The notes: generated by a model from the letters alone, not told the origin. DNA of 64,000 nucleotides from Marinilongibacter aquaticus (GCF_020149935.1 NZ_CP083757.1:3993501-4057500); one strand, 5' to 3'; counted from the first letter of the stretch, positions 24,832 to 34,032 are shown. Translations and numbers: made by a program.

Positions 24832-27423
24832 TTACAAGATTTCGATGTACCCTTCGGTGCCATTCAAGCGGATGCGTTGTCCGTCTTTGATGCGTTCAGT
24901 GGCTTTGTCTACTCCAACGATGGCAGGCAATCCATATTCCCGGGCAATTACAGAGCCGTGTGTCATCAGGCCGCCCACTTCGGTGATTAAGCCCCTTATG
25001 GCTACGAATAAAGGTGTCCAGCTGGGGTCGGTGAAACGGGTGACCAAAATGTCGTTTTCTTTCAGCTCGGCATTTTCCATTCGGTGAATGACACGTGCTG
25101 TGCCTTCCACAATACCAGAAGAAACAGGCAATCCAATGAAAGCATTTGCGGGTATTTTGTCTCTTTTGTAGGTACCACGTATAATTTCGCCATCAGAGGT
25201 CATGACCCGCGGCACTTGAAGTTTTTCGTGAATTTTATGCTGCTCTTGTCTATGAGCGATCAGTTGGTAATCCCACTTTTTTGAACGCAAGCACTCGGAT
25301 AATTCTTCGAAACGCAGATAATAGAGGTCTTCTTGTCTTGAAAAGAGCGTTTGGAGTTCTTTGAGCAGGGCTTTTTTGTACAGAAAGAGGCGACTCACAA
25401 TGGCGTATTTGGGGTATTCGCGATAACCCGCAAATTGGCGGAGAATGCGGATGACCCTTTGGGTTTCTATGGCCTTTTCTTTTCCATTGGGCAATTGAGC
25501 GAGCCTCGCAAGCAGGTCGAGTTCTTTTTGTTGGGCTTCGCGTTTTCCTTGTGCAAGCCTTCGTTTGGCTTCTCCACTCGAAAAGTTTCTGATATTGCTC
25601 AAAAGTATGGGCAAGAGGTGTTCAGGCTTTTCGGCCCATCGGGTATTTGTGATGTCAATCTCTCCGGGGCAACGCATACCGTATTTCAACAAGAAATGCT
25701 CGATTTCCTCACGTACTTTCTCCCCACCTTCAAAATGGTCGAGTTCGTCCATGAAATTGTCACCAGCTTGTTTTTGTAAATGCTCGACAAGCTTCGGATA
25801 AGGACGAATGCAATCGGCCACATCCAAAAGAGCCAAGCCCATTTCTGCGGTCACATTGTACGGAACAGCCTGCGAAAGTGTATCGGCGGCATGGACTTCG
25901 TTCAACTCCAACTGCATTTTTTGATTGAGCCAATTGGCCGCTTGCATACTTGCCCCAATGGCCTGGGTATTTTCGGGAGCGACTAGGCTTTTCTTTAAAT
26001 TTTGAATGTCTTCATAAATGAACTCCACGAGTGCGGGACCCGATTTTGTCGAAATAACTTGTTTCAGATCATTGATTTCTTGCTCATTTTTGGCAATTAA
26101 GTTTTGCACCAAAGTGGGGTCAATCTCTTCGGGGGCTTTCGTATTTATGGGCATGTTTTCGGCCAATTCGGGCATTTGTGGAATAAAATCTCCACGATTC
26201 AGGAGTGAGCTAAGGGCATCTTGAATCAGCGGATCGTGGTGTCCCATGCTGTGCAGAAGCATCTTTTGTCCATTTGCAGTGGCAAGCAATGGAGCTACAT
26301 CCACAAAAAGTCGGCTGCCGGCCTCGTACATCGGACGCAAAGCGACCAATTGCCAAAGAGAGAGTCCAAGAGGTTTCATGGCGTCGGTCATCATTTGCTG
26401 ATGCCCCACCGAAACGTATACATGTTTTTCAGTATCGCTTGTTTCAGGAACGGGATACAAAGTGGTGATGGGGCGACTTTGTAAAATATAGAATTTAGCA
26501 TCGTGCAAACTCCATTCAATGTCTTGTGGTGTACCGAAAAACTGGGCAACGGATTGGCCAATTTCAGCAAGTTGAAGTATTTCTTCATCCGAGAGTGTCT
26601 GGGTTTCTTGTGCTGTTTTATGTAGGTTTTTGTATGTTGTTCCGCCTGCGTTTTTTCCGAAAATGCTTTGTGCTTTCCTTGCCATTTTTTTGTGCGTGAT
26701 TTCTCCGTTCTTTATGCGATAATTATCGGCAGAGACTGTACCCGAAACAAAACTTTCGCCCAAACCGAAACCCGCATCAATGGAAAATACATTTCGCTGA
26801 GACGTGATGGGATCTGCCGTGAAAATCACGCCGGATGCTTTTGAAGAAACCATACACTGCACCAAAACGGCCATCCCTACCTCATTTTGAGAGAAATCGT
26901 TTTGCTGGCGATAGGCAACCGCCCGCTCCGAAAATAGGGAGGCCCAGCACCGACGAATATGCTGTAAAACTTGGGTTTCCCCGCGGACATTCAAGAAACT
27001 ATCGTATTGACCCGCAAAGGAGGCTGCGGGTAGGTCTTCGGCCGTGCCACTGGAACGAATGGCAAAGGCTTGCTGTCTGTCGAATTTGCACAACTCCATA
27101 TGTACCGCTTCCTCAATTGGAGAAGGAATCGGGCCGTCAAGAATGCAGGTTCTTAGTTTTTCGGCCAATACATTCCTTTCTTCCGATTGGTCGCGAGACA
27201 AAAGACGTATTTCATGAAAGAACTTTTGATACTCCCGGTTTTCGTGAAATGTATTTTGAAAACATTCTGTGCTTAAACAGAAGCCATTGGGCACAAGATA
27301 TTTGTTTGTGTGAATAAGTGCGGCGAGCTGTGTGGCCTTGTGCCCGAAAAGAGCGTGCATTTCGGGTTGAATATGCTCTAAACCAAGAGTGAGGAGGATG
27401 TCTTTTTTCATGTCTGGCCGCAT
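24832..27423 (-). CDS. Rifampin phosphotransferase-like PEP-utilising enzyme
   Basis: An 863-residue dikinase. Residues ~10-320 are the ATP-grasp/PPDK N-domain (FAIRSSGTAEDLPAASFAGQYDS, LQSRPITTLYP). A long middle domain (~330-755) follows, matching the substrate-binding domain size of rifampin phosphotransferase (Rph, about 865 aa). The C-terminal swivelling domain has the phosphorylated His822 in LMTHGSVIAREYGLPA and ends in TEGYIEIL, a typical Rph-like ending. The substrate is therefore not necessarily pyruvate; Rph enzymes transfer the beta-phosphate of ATP to rifamycins. The start ATG (27423) immediately follows the marR stop, and marR has a strong operator, so drug-responsive control is plausible. 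Confidence 0.85.
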   Translation of the reverse strand: MRPDMKKDILLTLGLEHIQPEMHALFGHKATQLAALIHTNKYLVPNGFCLSTECFQNTFHENREYQKFFHEIRLLSRDQSEERNVLAEKLRTCILDGPIPSPIEEAVHMELCKFDRQQAFAIRSSGTAEDLPAASFAGQYDSFLNVRGETQVLQHIRRCWASLFSERAVAYRQQNDFSQNEVGMAVLVQCMVSSKASGVIFTADPITSQRNVFSIDAGFGLGESFVSGTVSADNYRIKNGEITHKKMARKAQSIFGKNAGGTTYKNLHKTAQETQTLSDEEILQLAEIGQSVAQFFGTPQDIEWSLHDAKFYILQSRPITTLYPVPETSDTEKHVYVSVGHQQMMTDAMKPLGLSLWQLVALRPMYEAGSRLFVDVAPLLATANGQKMLLHSMGHHDPLIQDALSSLLNRGDFIPQMPELAENMPINTKAPEEIDPTLVQNLIAKNEQEINDLKQVISTKSGPALVEFIYEDIQNLKKSLVAPENTQAIGASMQAANWLNQKMQLELNEVHAADTLSQAVPYNVTAEMGLALLDVADCIRPYPKLVEHLQKQAGDNFMDELDHFEGGEKVREEIEHFLLKYGMRCPGEIDITNTRWAEKPEHLLPILLSNIRNFSSGEAKRRLAQGKREAQQKELDLLARLAQLPNGKEKAIETQRVIRILRQFAGYREYPKYAIVSRLFLYKKALLKELQTLFSRQEDLYYLRFEELSECLRSKKWDYQLIAHRQEQHKIHEKLQVPRVMTSDGEIIRGTYKRDKIPANAFIGLPVSSGIVEGTARVIHRMENAELKENDILVTRFTDPSWTPLFVAIRGLITEVGGLMTHGSVIAREYGLPAIVGVDKATERIKDGQRIRLNGTEGYIEIL

Positions 27424-27879
27424 TTAGGATAGGTGAAGTAGATTGGTTTTTTCTTCCATGATGTGAATGGATTTTAACAGAAAATCCCTGATTATTGAAG
27501 TTTCCTCTTCAGAAAATGAAGCCATCATCCCCTCTATTTTTTCGCGGTAATCTTTATACAAAGGACTGAGCAGAGCCATGATGTTTTCTGTGAGGGGCAC
27601 AATGAAAACCTTTCGACGGTCTTGAGTGTCGTACTGTCTTTTTACCAGCTTTTTCTTTTCGAATCTATCGATCAAACCCGTCACGGCTCCGGTCGTGAGC
27701 CCGGTGAGATGGGCCATTTCTCCAGCGGTCATTTGGCCTTTCTCCATCAAAAAGCCCAAGTATTTATGGTCTGTGCCAGAAACACCCGCCTTGCGGGCAA
27801 TGGCTTCATGCATTTGAATGGAAGCGAAGGCGTAGTGCTGATTCAACCTACGCAGCGATGCAATTGATTCTGAGCTCAT
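27424..27879 (-). CDS. MarR family transcriptional repressor
   Basis: A 151-residue MarR protein. The winged helix (about 45-110) includes MTAGEMAHLTGLTTGAVTGLIDRFEKKKLVKRQYDTQDRRKVFI, with the DxRxK wing. Flanking helices form the dimer. It precedes the Rph-like gene with no gap, and a 35-bp symmetric operator lies 2 bp before its start. Autorepression and co-control of the Rph-like gene are inferred. The inducer is unknown. Confidence 0.93.
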   Translation of the reverse strand: MSSESIASLRRLNQHYAFASIQMHEAIARKAGVSGTDHKYLGFLMEKGQMTAGEMAHLTGLTTGAVTGLIDRFEKKKLVKRQYDTQDRRKVFIVPLTENIMALLSPLYKDYREKIEGMMASFSEEETSIIRDFLLKSIHIMEEKTNLLHLS

Positions 27880-27881
27880 AA

Positions 27882-27916
27882 TATCTTTATATCTAAATAT
27901 CTTAGATACGAAGATA
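27882..27916. promoter_or_regulatory. Four-armed MarR operator
   Basis: Inverted arms TATCTAA (27890-27896) and TTAGATA (27902-27908) flank a 5-base centre. Outside these, TATCTT (27882-27887) and AAGATA (27911-27916) form a second inverted pair, each 2 bases from the inner arm. The whole is symmetric about 27899. It begins 3 bp from the marR start codon; the outer arm overlaps a -7-like TATCTTCG on the minus strand, so binding would block the promoter. Confidence 0.75.
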
Positions 27917-27986
27917 ATTTAAAATATTGAACAAAAGCAAGTTCGCTCCTCTTTCGACTGGAATAAATAAGGTCTGATGTCTCTGT

Positions 27987-28616
27987 TTACTTTCTTTTGG
28001 CTCGGTGTCGAATGCGAAGCAATCTGTCTTTTGTTGGACTTACCGCCCATTTTATGGTTCGTGAAAATCGCCCATCGGTAGGGTATTTGCGGTCCGGTGT
28101 GAGGTTGTTGAATATTAAAGCAATGAGAAGCAAAATACTGATTCCACTGAGCACAGGAAAAAGGACATAGACATAGCCCAAATCGATAATTTTAGGCGAA
28201 CCGATTGTGGCAATAAGTGCGGTGGCTCCACCCGGTGGGTGTAGGGTTTTGCTGCATTGCATGGCCACAATAGAAAGGGAAACGGCTAAAGCGGCGGATA
28301 GCCAAAGAATATTGCCGCAGAAATGATATACAGTAACTCCAATAATTGCACTGATCAAGTGCCCCCCGATGAGGTTTCTGGGTTGGGCCAATGGACTTTG
28401 AATAGCCCCATAAAGTAAGACGCTTGTGGCTCCAAAAGAACCGATCAAAAGCACATTGTCGGATTCGGATAAATATTTCGACTGGATAAAACCTATGGAT
28501 GCAATGCCAACGAATGAACCCAAAAATGACCAGAAAAGCTCTTTGGGCTCAAGTAGTGTTTCTTTGTAAATGATGTACCGACTGATACGGTAACTGCGTT
28601 TTATCTGTTTTTGCAT
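27987..28616 (-). CDS. HPP family integral membrane protein
   Basis: A 209-residue protein starting at ATG 28616 (MQKQIKRSYR); an extension to 28664 is less likely. Four or five helices are visible and the family signature HPPGGATAL is present after a helix. HPP proteins include plant and cyanobacterial nitrite transporters and otherwise uncharacterised CBS-linked proteins. No CBS domain is attached here. It lies 107 bp from marR on the same strand and has no obvious promoter element. Confidence 0.88.
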   Translation of the reverse strand: MQKQIKRSYRISRYIIYKETLLEPKELFWSFLGSFVGIASIGFIQSKYLSESDNVLLIGSFGATSVLLYGAIQSPLAQPRNLIGGHLISAIIGVTVYHFCGNILWLSAALAVSLSIVAMQCSKTLHPPGGATALIATIGSPKIIDLGYVYVLFPVLSGISILLLIALIFNNLTPDRKYPTDGRFSRTIKWAVSPTKDRLLRIRHRAKRK

Positions 28617-28770
28617 GATTGTGTTCTGGGCAAAGATGTGGGAATTTGAAAAGGTGTGCACCATGCCCTTGCTCTGCTCTTGTATTTTGTTGTACTGTTG
28701 TCGATGCGGGATTTTTTGAATGGAAAATGCTTAAAACCTCATTTCTTTCACTTTTGCAGAAAGAATGTGT

Positions 28771-29448
28771 TTAGAGTTTTTCCATTAGGTCGAAATCGCG
28801 ACAAGCCTTCAGATAAAGGAAATTCTGCAAGAGCCCGTTTGTGTTGCTTATGCGTGCATGAGCTTCTGCAAAGGGCAAAACATGGGTTGTGATCCGCTCG
28901 TACTCGTAATCTGTGCCTTGTTCTTGATTGTGGTATGCCATGATTTCGGCTTTTGACATTTCAAGTTCGAGGGCAAAAAGGTACATGGCTTCATCGCTGG
29001 TGCCCGTGCTTGGGAAAAGTCTTTTTTCGGGCGAGAGATCGATCAATTGGTTGGCCTGTATATGGATTCCCGTTTCTTCGCGTACTTCCTGTACTGCAAT
29101 TTCCAGCGGTGTTTTGTCGGCATCGACCATGCCAGCGGGATGTTCGTACGTAAAACCTCCTTCGGCTATACGTCTTTGTTTTACCAAAAGCAAGTATTTT
29201 TCTTTTGTATCCTTGTCGATGAGGCAAACCAGAATGCAGACTACTTCGCCTTTCAAAAAGCAAATTGGCGGAATTTTATCACCTTCTGGCAGGCTGGCGT
29301 CGAGCATAAGCACCGAAAAGAGCACTTCGCCATTGTAGCGTCTTCGCGTAAAAACCTCTTGCACTTCGTGAATGTCCAAACCATTGGCCTCTAAATGGCT
29401 TTTCCACAGTTTGAATTTATGAGCTTCTTCTAGTTTTTCTTCTTGCAT
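28771..29448 (-). CDS. NUDIX hydrolase
   Basis: A 225-residue protein starting at ATG 29448 (MQEEKLEEAHKFKLWKSHLE); a longer frame to 29610 runs into the GH113 gene. The NUDIX box G-x5-[K]-x7-[Q]-EVREETGI is seen in GMVDADKTPLEIAVQEVREETGI. It deviates from G-x5-E-x7-R-E-U-x-E-E-x-G-U at the first Glu (Lys) and first Arg (Gln). The downstream REVREETGI catalytic Glu cluster is intact. It resembles ADP-ribose or sugar-nucleotide pyrophosphatases of the NudF type, but the substrate is not determinable. It is divergent from the GH113 gene with 23 bp between starts. Confidence 0.8.
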   Translation of the reverse strand: MQEEKLEEAHKFKLWKSHLEANGLDIHEVQEVFTRRRYNGEVLFSVLMLDASLPEGDKIPPICFLKGEVVCILVCLIDKDTKEKYLLLVKQRRIAEGGFTYEHPAGMVDADKTPLEIAVQEVREETGIHIQANQLIDLSPEKRLFPSTGTSDEAMYLFALELEMSKAEIMAYHNQEQGTDYEYERITTHVLPFAEAHARISNTNGLLQNFLYLKACRDFDLMEKL

Positions 29449-29471
29449 CAAATGTTTTATCTTGTTCGGCG

Positions 29472-30524
29472 ATGAGGACAAAGCTACTGACTTCGGGTGT
29501 TTTGCTGCTACTTTTGCTGGGCTATTTTTTGTGGCCCGCGGAGGATGCCGATTTTGTGTATAAGGGGCCAAAACTCCGTGGACTGAGTTTTGTGGCTCCA
29601 AGAAGTCCAATTGATTCGCTTCAAATGGCGGCTTCCAATCGGGTGGGAGGCAATTATTTGGCTTTTATGCCTTACGCTTTTTTACCCGAAGGAGAGAGCG
29701 AGTTACGGTTTGTGAAACTGAATGAAAATCTAGAACAAAGGCATCAGTGGTGGGGAGAGCAGCCGGCGGGGGTGGCAAGCTGTATTCAAATGGCCAAGGC
29801 CCAAGGGCTTGGAGTGCTTTTAAAACCGCATATTTGGTCAGGTAGGGGCACTTTTACTGGAGATTTGAGCTTTGCCTCAGAGGCCGAGTGGCAGCATTTC
29901 GAAAAGACCTACAGAGCTTATTTGCTTCAATATGCTCAATTGGCGGAAGAATATAAGGTGGAAATGTTTTGCATTGGTACCGAAATGGCCAAAATGGTTG
30001 AGGAAAGACCGCAATTCTGGAAAACACTTATTCATGACATACGCCAATGTTACGGCGGCAAGCTTACTTATGCCGAAAATTGGGACAGTTATGCCGATGT
30101 GCCTTTTTGGAAATCTCTGGATTTTATTGGCATCGATGGTTATTTTCCTTTGTCTTCGGAAAGAGACCCGGATTTGGAAACACTCAAGAAAGGTTGGAAA
30201 AAACATTTGAAAGGTTTGGGCAAAACGGCATCGACTTGGCGAAAGCCGATTCTGTTTACAGAGTTTGGATACCGAAGCTGTGATTTTTCTGCCGAAAAAC
30301 CCTGGGAAATAAAATACGATCTGCCGAGTAATTTCGATCTGCAAGCTCGTGCCTTTGAAGCCTGTTTTCAGGAAGTGTGGAAGCAGCAATGGTTTGCGGG
30401 CGGTTTTGTCTGGAAATGGTTTCCCGATAAAGATCCCGAACGTGAATCGCGAGATAAATTCTGTCCGCAGCATAAGCCCGCCGAAGAGATAATTAAAAAG
30501 TATTACAGGGCACAGCTCCGCTGA
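29472..30524 (+). CDS. GH113-like endo-beta-mannanase family protein
   Basis: A 350-residue protein with an N-terminal membrane anchor or signal (LLTSGVLLLLLLGYFLWP) and a (beta/alpha)8 barrel of the GH-A clan. The acid/base is probably Glu171 in CIGTEM, the nucleophile Glu264 in ILFTEFGYRS. WSGRGTF and YAENWDSY are shared with GH113 mannanases. The expected reaction is hydrolysis of beta-1,4-mannan. It starts 23 bp from the divergent NUDIX gene. The Na+/H+ antiporter gene follows on the same strand. Confidence 0.82.
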   Translation: MRTKLLTSGVLLLLLLGYFLWPAEDADFVYKGPKLRGLSFVAPRSPIDSLQMAASNRVGGNYLAFMPYAFLPEGESELRFVKLNENLEQRHQWWGEQPAGVASCIQMAKAQGLGVLLKPHIWSGRGTFTGDLSFASEAEWQHFEKTYRAYLLQYAQLAEEYKVEMFCIGTEMAKMVEERPQFWKTLIHDIRQCYGGKLTYAENWDSYADVPFWKSLDFIGIDGYFPLSSERDPDLETLKKGWKKHLKGLGKTASTWRKPILFTEFGYRSCDFSAEKPWEIKYDLPSNFDLQARAFEACFQEVWKQQWFAGGFVWKWFPDKDPERESRDKFCPQHKPAEEIIKKYYRAQLR

Positions 30525-30591
30525 TGCACAAGGCTAAACTTCTTGAATTCTTTTTTTGTTGATCTGGGCATATACCCAAATTGATCTCTCT

Positions 30592-32184
30592 ATGATTCAC
30601 AATTATGTTATAATTGCCATTGCCGTAGCATTTAGCGTAATGATGCTGGTGCTTTTGGGGCAAAAGCTGAAAGTGGCCTATCCCATTTTTTTGGTGATTT
30701 CGGGTTTGATTATCAGCTTGGTGCCGGGCATGCCCGTTTTTCAGATACATCCCGATATTGTATTTCTGATTTTTCTTCCGCCCATTCTTTTCGAGGCCGC
30801 TTGGTTTACTTCGTGGAAAGATTTCTGGAAAAACCGAAAGCAAATTTCGTCGATGGCCTTTGGGCTTGTTTTTATTACCTCATTGGTTGTGGCTTATGTG
30901 TCGTCTTCGATCATCCCGGGCCTGACCTTGGCAATGGGCTTTCTTTTGGGCGGCGTAAATTCCCCTCCCGATGCGGTTGCGGCCACTTCGATTCTCAAAA
31001 ACCTGAAAATTCCTCAAAAAACCACGACCGTTTTAGAAGGAGAAAGCCTTTTGAACGATGCTTCGAGTTTGATTGTCTTCAAATTTGCTTTGGCCGCGGT
31101 AATGACTGGCCAATTTATATTTAAAGAAGCTGTCGGCGATTTTTTCATTATGGCCGTAATGGGTATTCTCATCGGTTTAGGAATCGGTTATCTGTTTTCG
31201 GCTCTGCTCAGAATTGTGCCTTCCAACTCGAATACCGATACTATCATTACACTGATTGTGCCCTATGTGATGTACATTTCGGCCGAGCATTTCCATTATT
31301 CGGGTGTGCTTTCTGTTGTAGCAGGCGGCTTGATGATGTCTTATCATTCGCATTGCTTTTTGAGCCATACGGCTAGATTACAAGCGGGCTCGGTGTGGAA
31401 TACACTTGTGTTTGCGATCAATGCTTCTGTTTTTATTCTGATTGGCTTGGAACTGCCGGTGGTGGTACAAGACATGACCGACTATACACTTGCTGAAGGC
31501 ATTAAATACGCTTTGCTCATTGGCGGAGCCATGATCGGGGTACGTTTGTTGTACAGTTATGCATTGGCCTATTTGCCGGGTATTTGCTTCAAGCGTATTC
31601 GTTTGAAACAGCCCAAAGCCAATTGGAAAGAACCGTTCGTCATCAGTTTTGCAGCTATGCGTGGAGTGGTTTCTTTGGCGGCGGCGATGTCCATTCCTTT
31701 GGATATGCCGAAACGCAACATCATTTTGTTCGTCACTTTTGTCATTATCTTGATTACGCTTTTGGGGCAGGGCTTGCTTTTGCCCTACGTTTTGAAATGG
31801 CTGAACATTGAAGACGATGAAGAGGGGATTCCGCACGAAAAACAAGAAGCCCTTATTCAGCACAAATTGAAGCAAGTGGCTTTGGAAAAGCTGAATCAAG
31901 AATTTGGAGAAGATGTGCAAGGGAACAGCCTGATTCGCCACCAGAAAACAAAACTGGAAAGTGAATTGAAGCTTTTGACCGATAAGTTCAGTTGCATCGA
32001 TCAGTCGGAACATTTCAGGTCTGTGGCTGCCCGCAGCAGAGAGGTTTACCACGAGATTCTGAAATCGCAAAGGCAGGAGTTGTACACTTTGCGTAGGGCC
32101 AAAATTTACGACGACGCGGTGTTGCGTAAAACCGAAATGCAATTGGATTTTGACGAAACCAAACTTACAGGTTTCCAACATTGA
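30592..32184 (+). CDS. CPA1-type Na+/H+ antiporter
   Basis: A 530-residue transporter; ATG at 30592 (MIHNYVIIAIAV) gives a clean first helix. An in-frame TTG at 30556 is an alternative. About 12 helices with the typical ion-site stretch NSPPDAVAATSIL, GESLLNDASSLIVF and GLELPVVVQDM. The C-terminal ~130 residues are charged, cytoplasmic and helical (LIQHKLKQVALEKLNQEFGED) and likely regulatory. NhaP/NHE family members exchange Na+ or K+ for H+. It follows the GH113 gene by 67 bp, without shared function being evident. Confidence 0.93.
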   Translation: MIHNYVIIAIAVAFSVMMLVLLGQKLKVAYPIFLVISGLIISLVPGMPVFQIHPDIVFLIFLPPILFEAAWFTSWKDFWKNRKQISSMAFGLVFITSLVVAYVSSSIIPGLTLAMGFLLGGVNSPPDAVAATSILKNLKIPQKTTTVLEGESLLNDASSLIVFKFALAAVMTGQFIFKEAVGDFFIMAVMGILIGLGIGYLFSALLRIVPSNSNTDTIITLIVPYVMYISAEHFHYSGVLSVVAGGLMMSYHSHCFLSHTARLQAGSVWNTLVFAINASVFILIGLELPVVVQDMTDYTLAEGIKYALLIGGAMIGVRLLYSYALAYLPGICFKRIRLKQPKANWKEPFVISFAAMRGVVSLAAAMSIPLDMPKRNIILFVTFVIILITLLGQGLLLPYVLKWLNIEDDEEGIPHEKQEALIQHKLKQVALEKLNQEFGEDVQGNSLIRHQKTKLESELKLLTDKFSCIDQSEHFRSVAARSREVYHEILKSQRQELYTLRRAKIYDDAVLRKTEMQLDFDETKLTGFQH

Positions 32185-32284
32185 TCGTTCGGCAGGAGAA
32201 GCTGCATGTCCACGCAATTGCCGAATTCGGCTTTTGGTTTTGTGAATTTATGGCATTGATCAAACTTTCAATATGATTTTTTTC

Positions 32285-32311
32285 TATCTTAGTCGGAACA
32301 ACCCTAAGATA
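32285..32311. promoter_or_regulatory. Inverted repeat abutting the GntP-type start codon
   Basis: TATCTTAG (32285-32292) and CTAAGATA (32304-32311) are an exact 8-bp inverted repeat with an 11-base loop; the right arm ends one base before the ATG at 32313. If transcribed it makes a hairpin in the ribosome-entry region; as DNA it resembles an operator. The 8-mer also occurs within the marR operator, but one or two chance hits are expected in 64 kb. Confidence 0.55.
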
Positions 32312-32312
32312 A

Positions 32313-33653
32313 ATGATCAATTTTCTCCCAATTCTGTTAATTCTGGCCGTTGTGCTCATCGTGTACAGTACAACGAAACTGCATCTTCATCCTTTTTTGG
32401 CTCTTATTTTTGTGGCACTGCTTTTTGGATTGGCCGCGGGCGTGCCCACGCAGACTCTTATCGAGTCGATCAATGAGGGCTTCGGGAAGACTCTGGGAAG
32501 CATTGGCTTGGTCATTATCATTGGGGTGATGATCGGTGCCTTTTTGGAGCATACGGGTGGGGCCGTGCGGCTGGCCGATGGCATGTTGCGGTTGATTGGA
32601 AAGAAAAGAGTGCCCGAGGCCATGTCTTTGGTGGGTTGGTTGATTTCCATTCCTGTTTTTGGCGACAGCGGATTTGTGATCTTGAATTCATTGAACAAGG
32701 CCTTGACCAAAAAGGCAGGGATTTCTTTGGCTGTAACTACCGTGTGTTTGGCTACGGGTTTGATGGCGACGCACACCATGGTGCCACCCACACCTGGGCC
32801 AATTGCCACAGCCAGTATTTTGGAAGCCAATTTGGGCTTGGTTATCGCATTTGGTGCGGTGATCAGTCTTATTGCTTTAATTCCGACACTCATTTTTGCG
32901 AAAAAATACGCTTCGAAAACTTGGATTGAACCTAATTTGGGCGACGACGACCAAAGTTTTGAAGAGAAATTGGAAGGAGCTCCCAGTTTTTTGAAATCTC
33001 TGCTTCCTGTAATTTTGCCCTTGCTTTTGATTGTTTTGAAATCATTCAACGACTATTTGAAAATTTGGCAAGAAGGCCACTTTAAAACCTTCATAGATTT
33101 TGTAGGAACCCCCGTAATCGCTTTGATCATCGGCCTGCTTTTGGCGTTTTTATTGCCCAAGAAATTGGAAAAACGCATGTTGTCTACCCAAGGCTGGGTG
33201 GGCAAAGCTTTGCTCGATTCGGCTTCAATTGTGATGATTACAGGTGCGGGCGGTGTTTTTGGTAAGGTCTTGCAAAATGCGGGTTTGGGCGATGTGATCG
33301 GCACGGTTTTGGCCGATTATCCAGTCGGTATTTTTCTTCCATTTATTCTTTCAGCCGCTTTGAAAACAGCTCAAGGTTCGTCTACCGTGGCTATGATTAC
33401 AACGGCCTCTATCGTAACACCCATGCTCTCGCAATTGGGTTTGGATACCGAAGTGTCCAAGGCTCTGGCTGTGTTGGCCATTGGGGCGGGTTCGGCGGTT
33501 GTTTCGCATGTGCCGGACAGTTTCTTTTGGTTGGTTACGCAAATGACTGGAATGAACATTTCGCAAGGTTACCGTATCCATGCCGTAGGCACGGGCATCA
33601 TTGGTGTATCTTGTTTTGTGCTTATTCTCTTGGCTAAATTTTTGTTTGCATAG
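32313..33653 (+). CDS. GntP family permease
   Basis: A 446-residue membrane protein with about 12-14 helices. Family features include the first-half GAFLEHTGGAVRLADGML and FGDSGFVILNSL and in the second half AALKTAQGSSTVAMITTASI and VVSHVPDSFFW. GntP members take up gluconate or related sugar acids with H+; the exact sugar acid is not fixed by sequence. It stands alone, with no gluconate kinase in the window. A hairpin-forming repeat ends one base before the start codon. Confidence 0.93.
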   Translation: MINFLPILLILAVVLIVYSTTKLHLHPFLALIFVALLFGLAAGVPTQTLIESINEGFGKTLGSIGLVIIIGVMIGAFLEHTGGAVRLADGMLRLIGKKRVPEAMSLVGWLISIPVFGDSGFVILNSLNKALTKKAGISLAVTTVCLATGLMATHTMVPPTPGPIATASILEANLGLVIAFGAVISLIALIPTLIFAKKYASKTWIEPNLGDDDQSFEEKLEGAPSFLKSLLPVILPLLLIVLKSFNDYLKIWQEGHFKTFIDFVGTPVIALIIGLLLAFLLPKKLEKRMLSTQGWVGKALLDSASIVMITGAGGVFGKVLQNAGLGDVIGTVLADYPVGIFLPFILSAALKTAQGSSTVAMITTASIVTPMLSQLGLDTEVSKALAVLAIGAGSAVVSHVPDSFFWLVTQMTGMNISQGYRIHAVGTGIIGVSCFVLILLAKFLFA

Positions 33654-33698
33654 ATAATTTTAGAAGGTATCTTGACTTAAAAAGACGGGCTCAATGGC

Positions 33699-34028
33699 AT
33701 GATTTCCGAGGAAAATTTCATAGAAATGGCTCTTTCATTTCCGGGTACAGAGCAAAAACCACATTTCGATCGCGTGGGCTTTAAGCTTATTGGCAAAAGG
33801 ATGTTTGCTTCGTATTTGGCTAAAAACAACACGTCGAATATTTTTCTTAGTCTCGATGAGCAAAAGGCCTTTTGCGAATTGAGTCCAACATATATTTTTC
33901 CCGTGCCGAATAAATGGGGCGAAAAGGGAGCGACTACTTTTGAACTGAATCATCTGCCGAAAGAATATGTATACGAAGCTTTGCTTTCGGCTTACTCGGC
34001 GGTATTGAATTCGAAGAAAAGCAAATGA
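33699..34028 (+). CDS. MmcQ/YjbR family protein
   Basis: A 109-residue protein of the MmcQ/YjbR family, with the ordered motifs LSFPGTEQKPHFDRVGFKLIGKRMFASYL and YIFPVPNKWGEKGATTFEL. The fold is a CyaY-like alpha/beta sandwich and is often called DNA-binding, though evidence for DNA binding in this family is limited. It starts 45 bp after the GntP gene and converges with the small gene at 34033-34215. Confidence 0.88.
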   Translation: MISEENFIEMALSFPGTEQKPHFDRVGFKLIGKRMFASYLAKNNTSNIFLSLDEQKAFCELSPTYIFPVPNKWGEKGATTFELNHLPKEYVYEALLSAYSAVLNSKKSK

Positions 34029-34032
34029 TTTT

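Noticed and set aside
28745..28768. TTCTTTC-N9-GAAAGAA inverted repeat downstream of the NUDIX gene
   Set aside because: A+T-rich stem without a U-run in the gene direction; a terminator is not supported.
31378..32217. 279-codon open frame antisense to the antiporter gene
   Set aside because: It lies entirely opposite a complete, well-conserved antiporter and has no recognisable domain.
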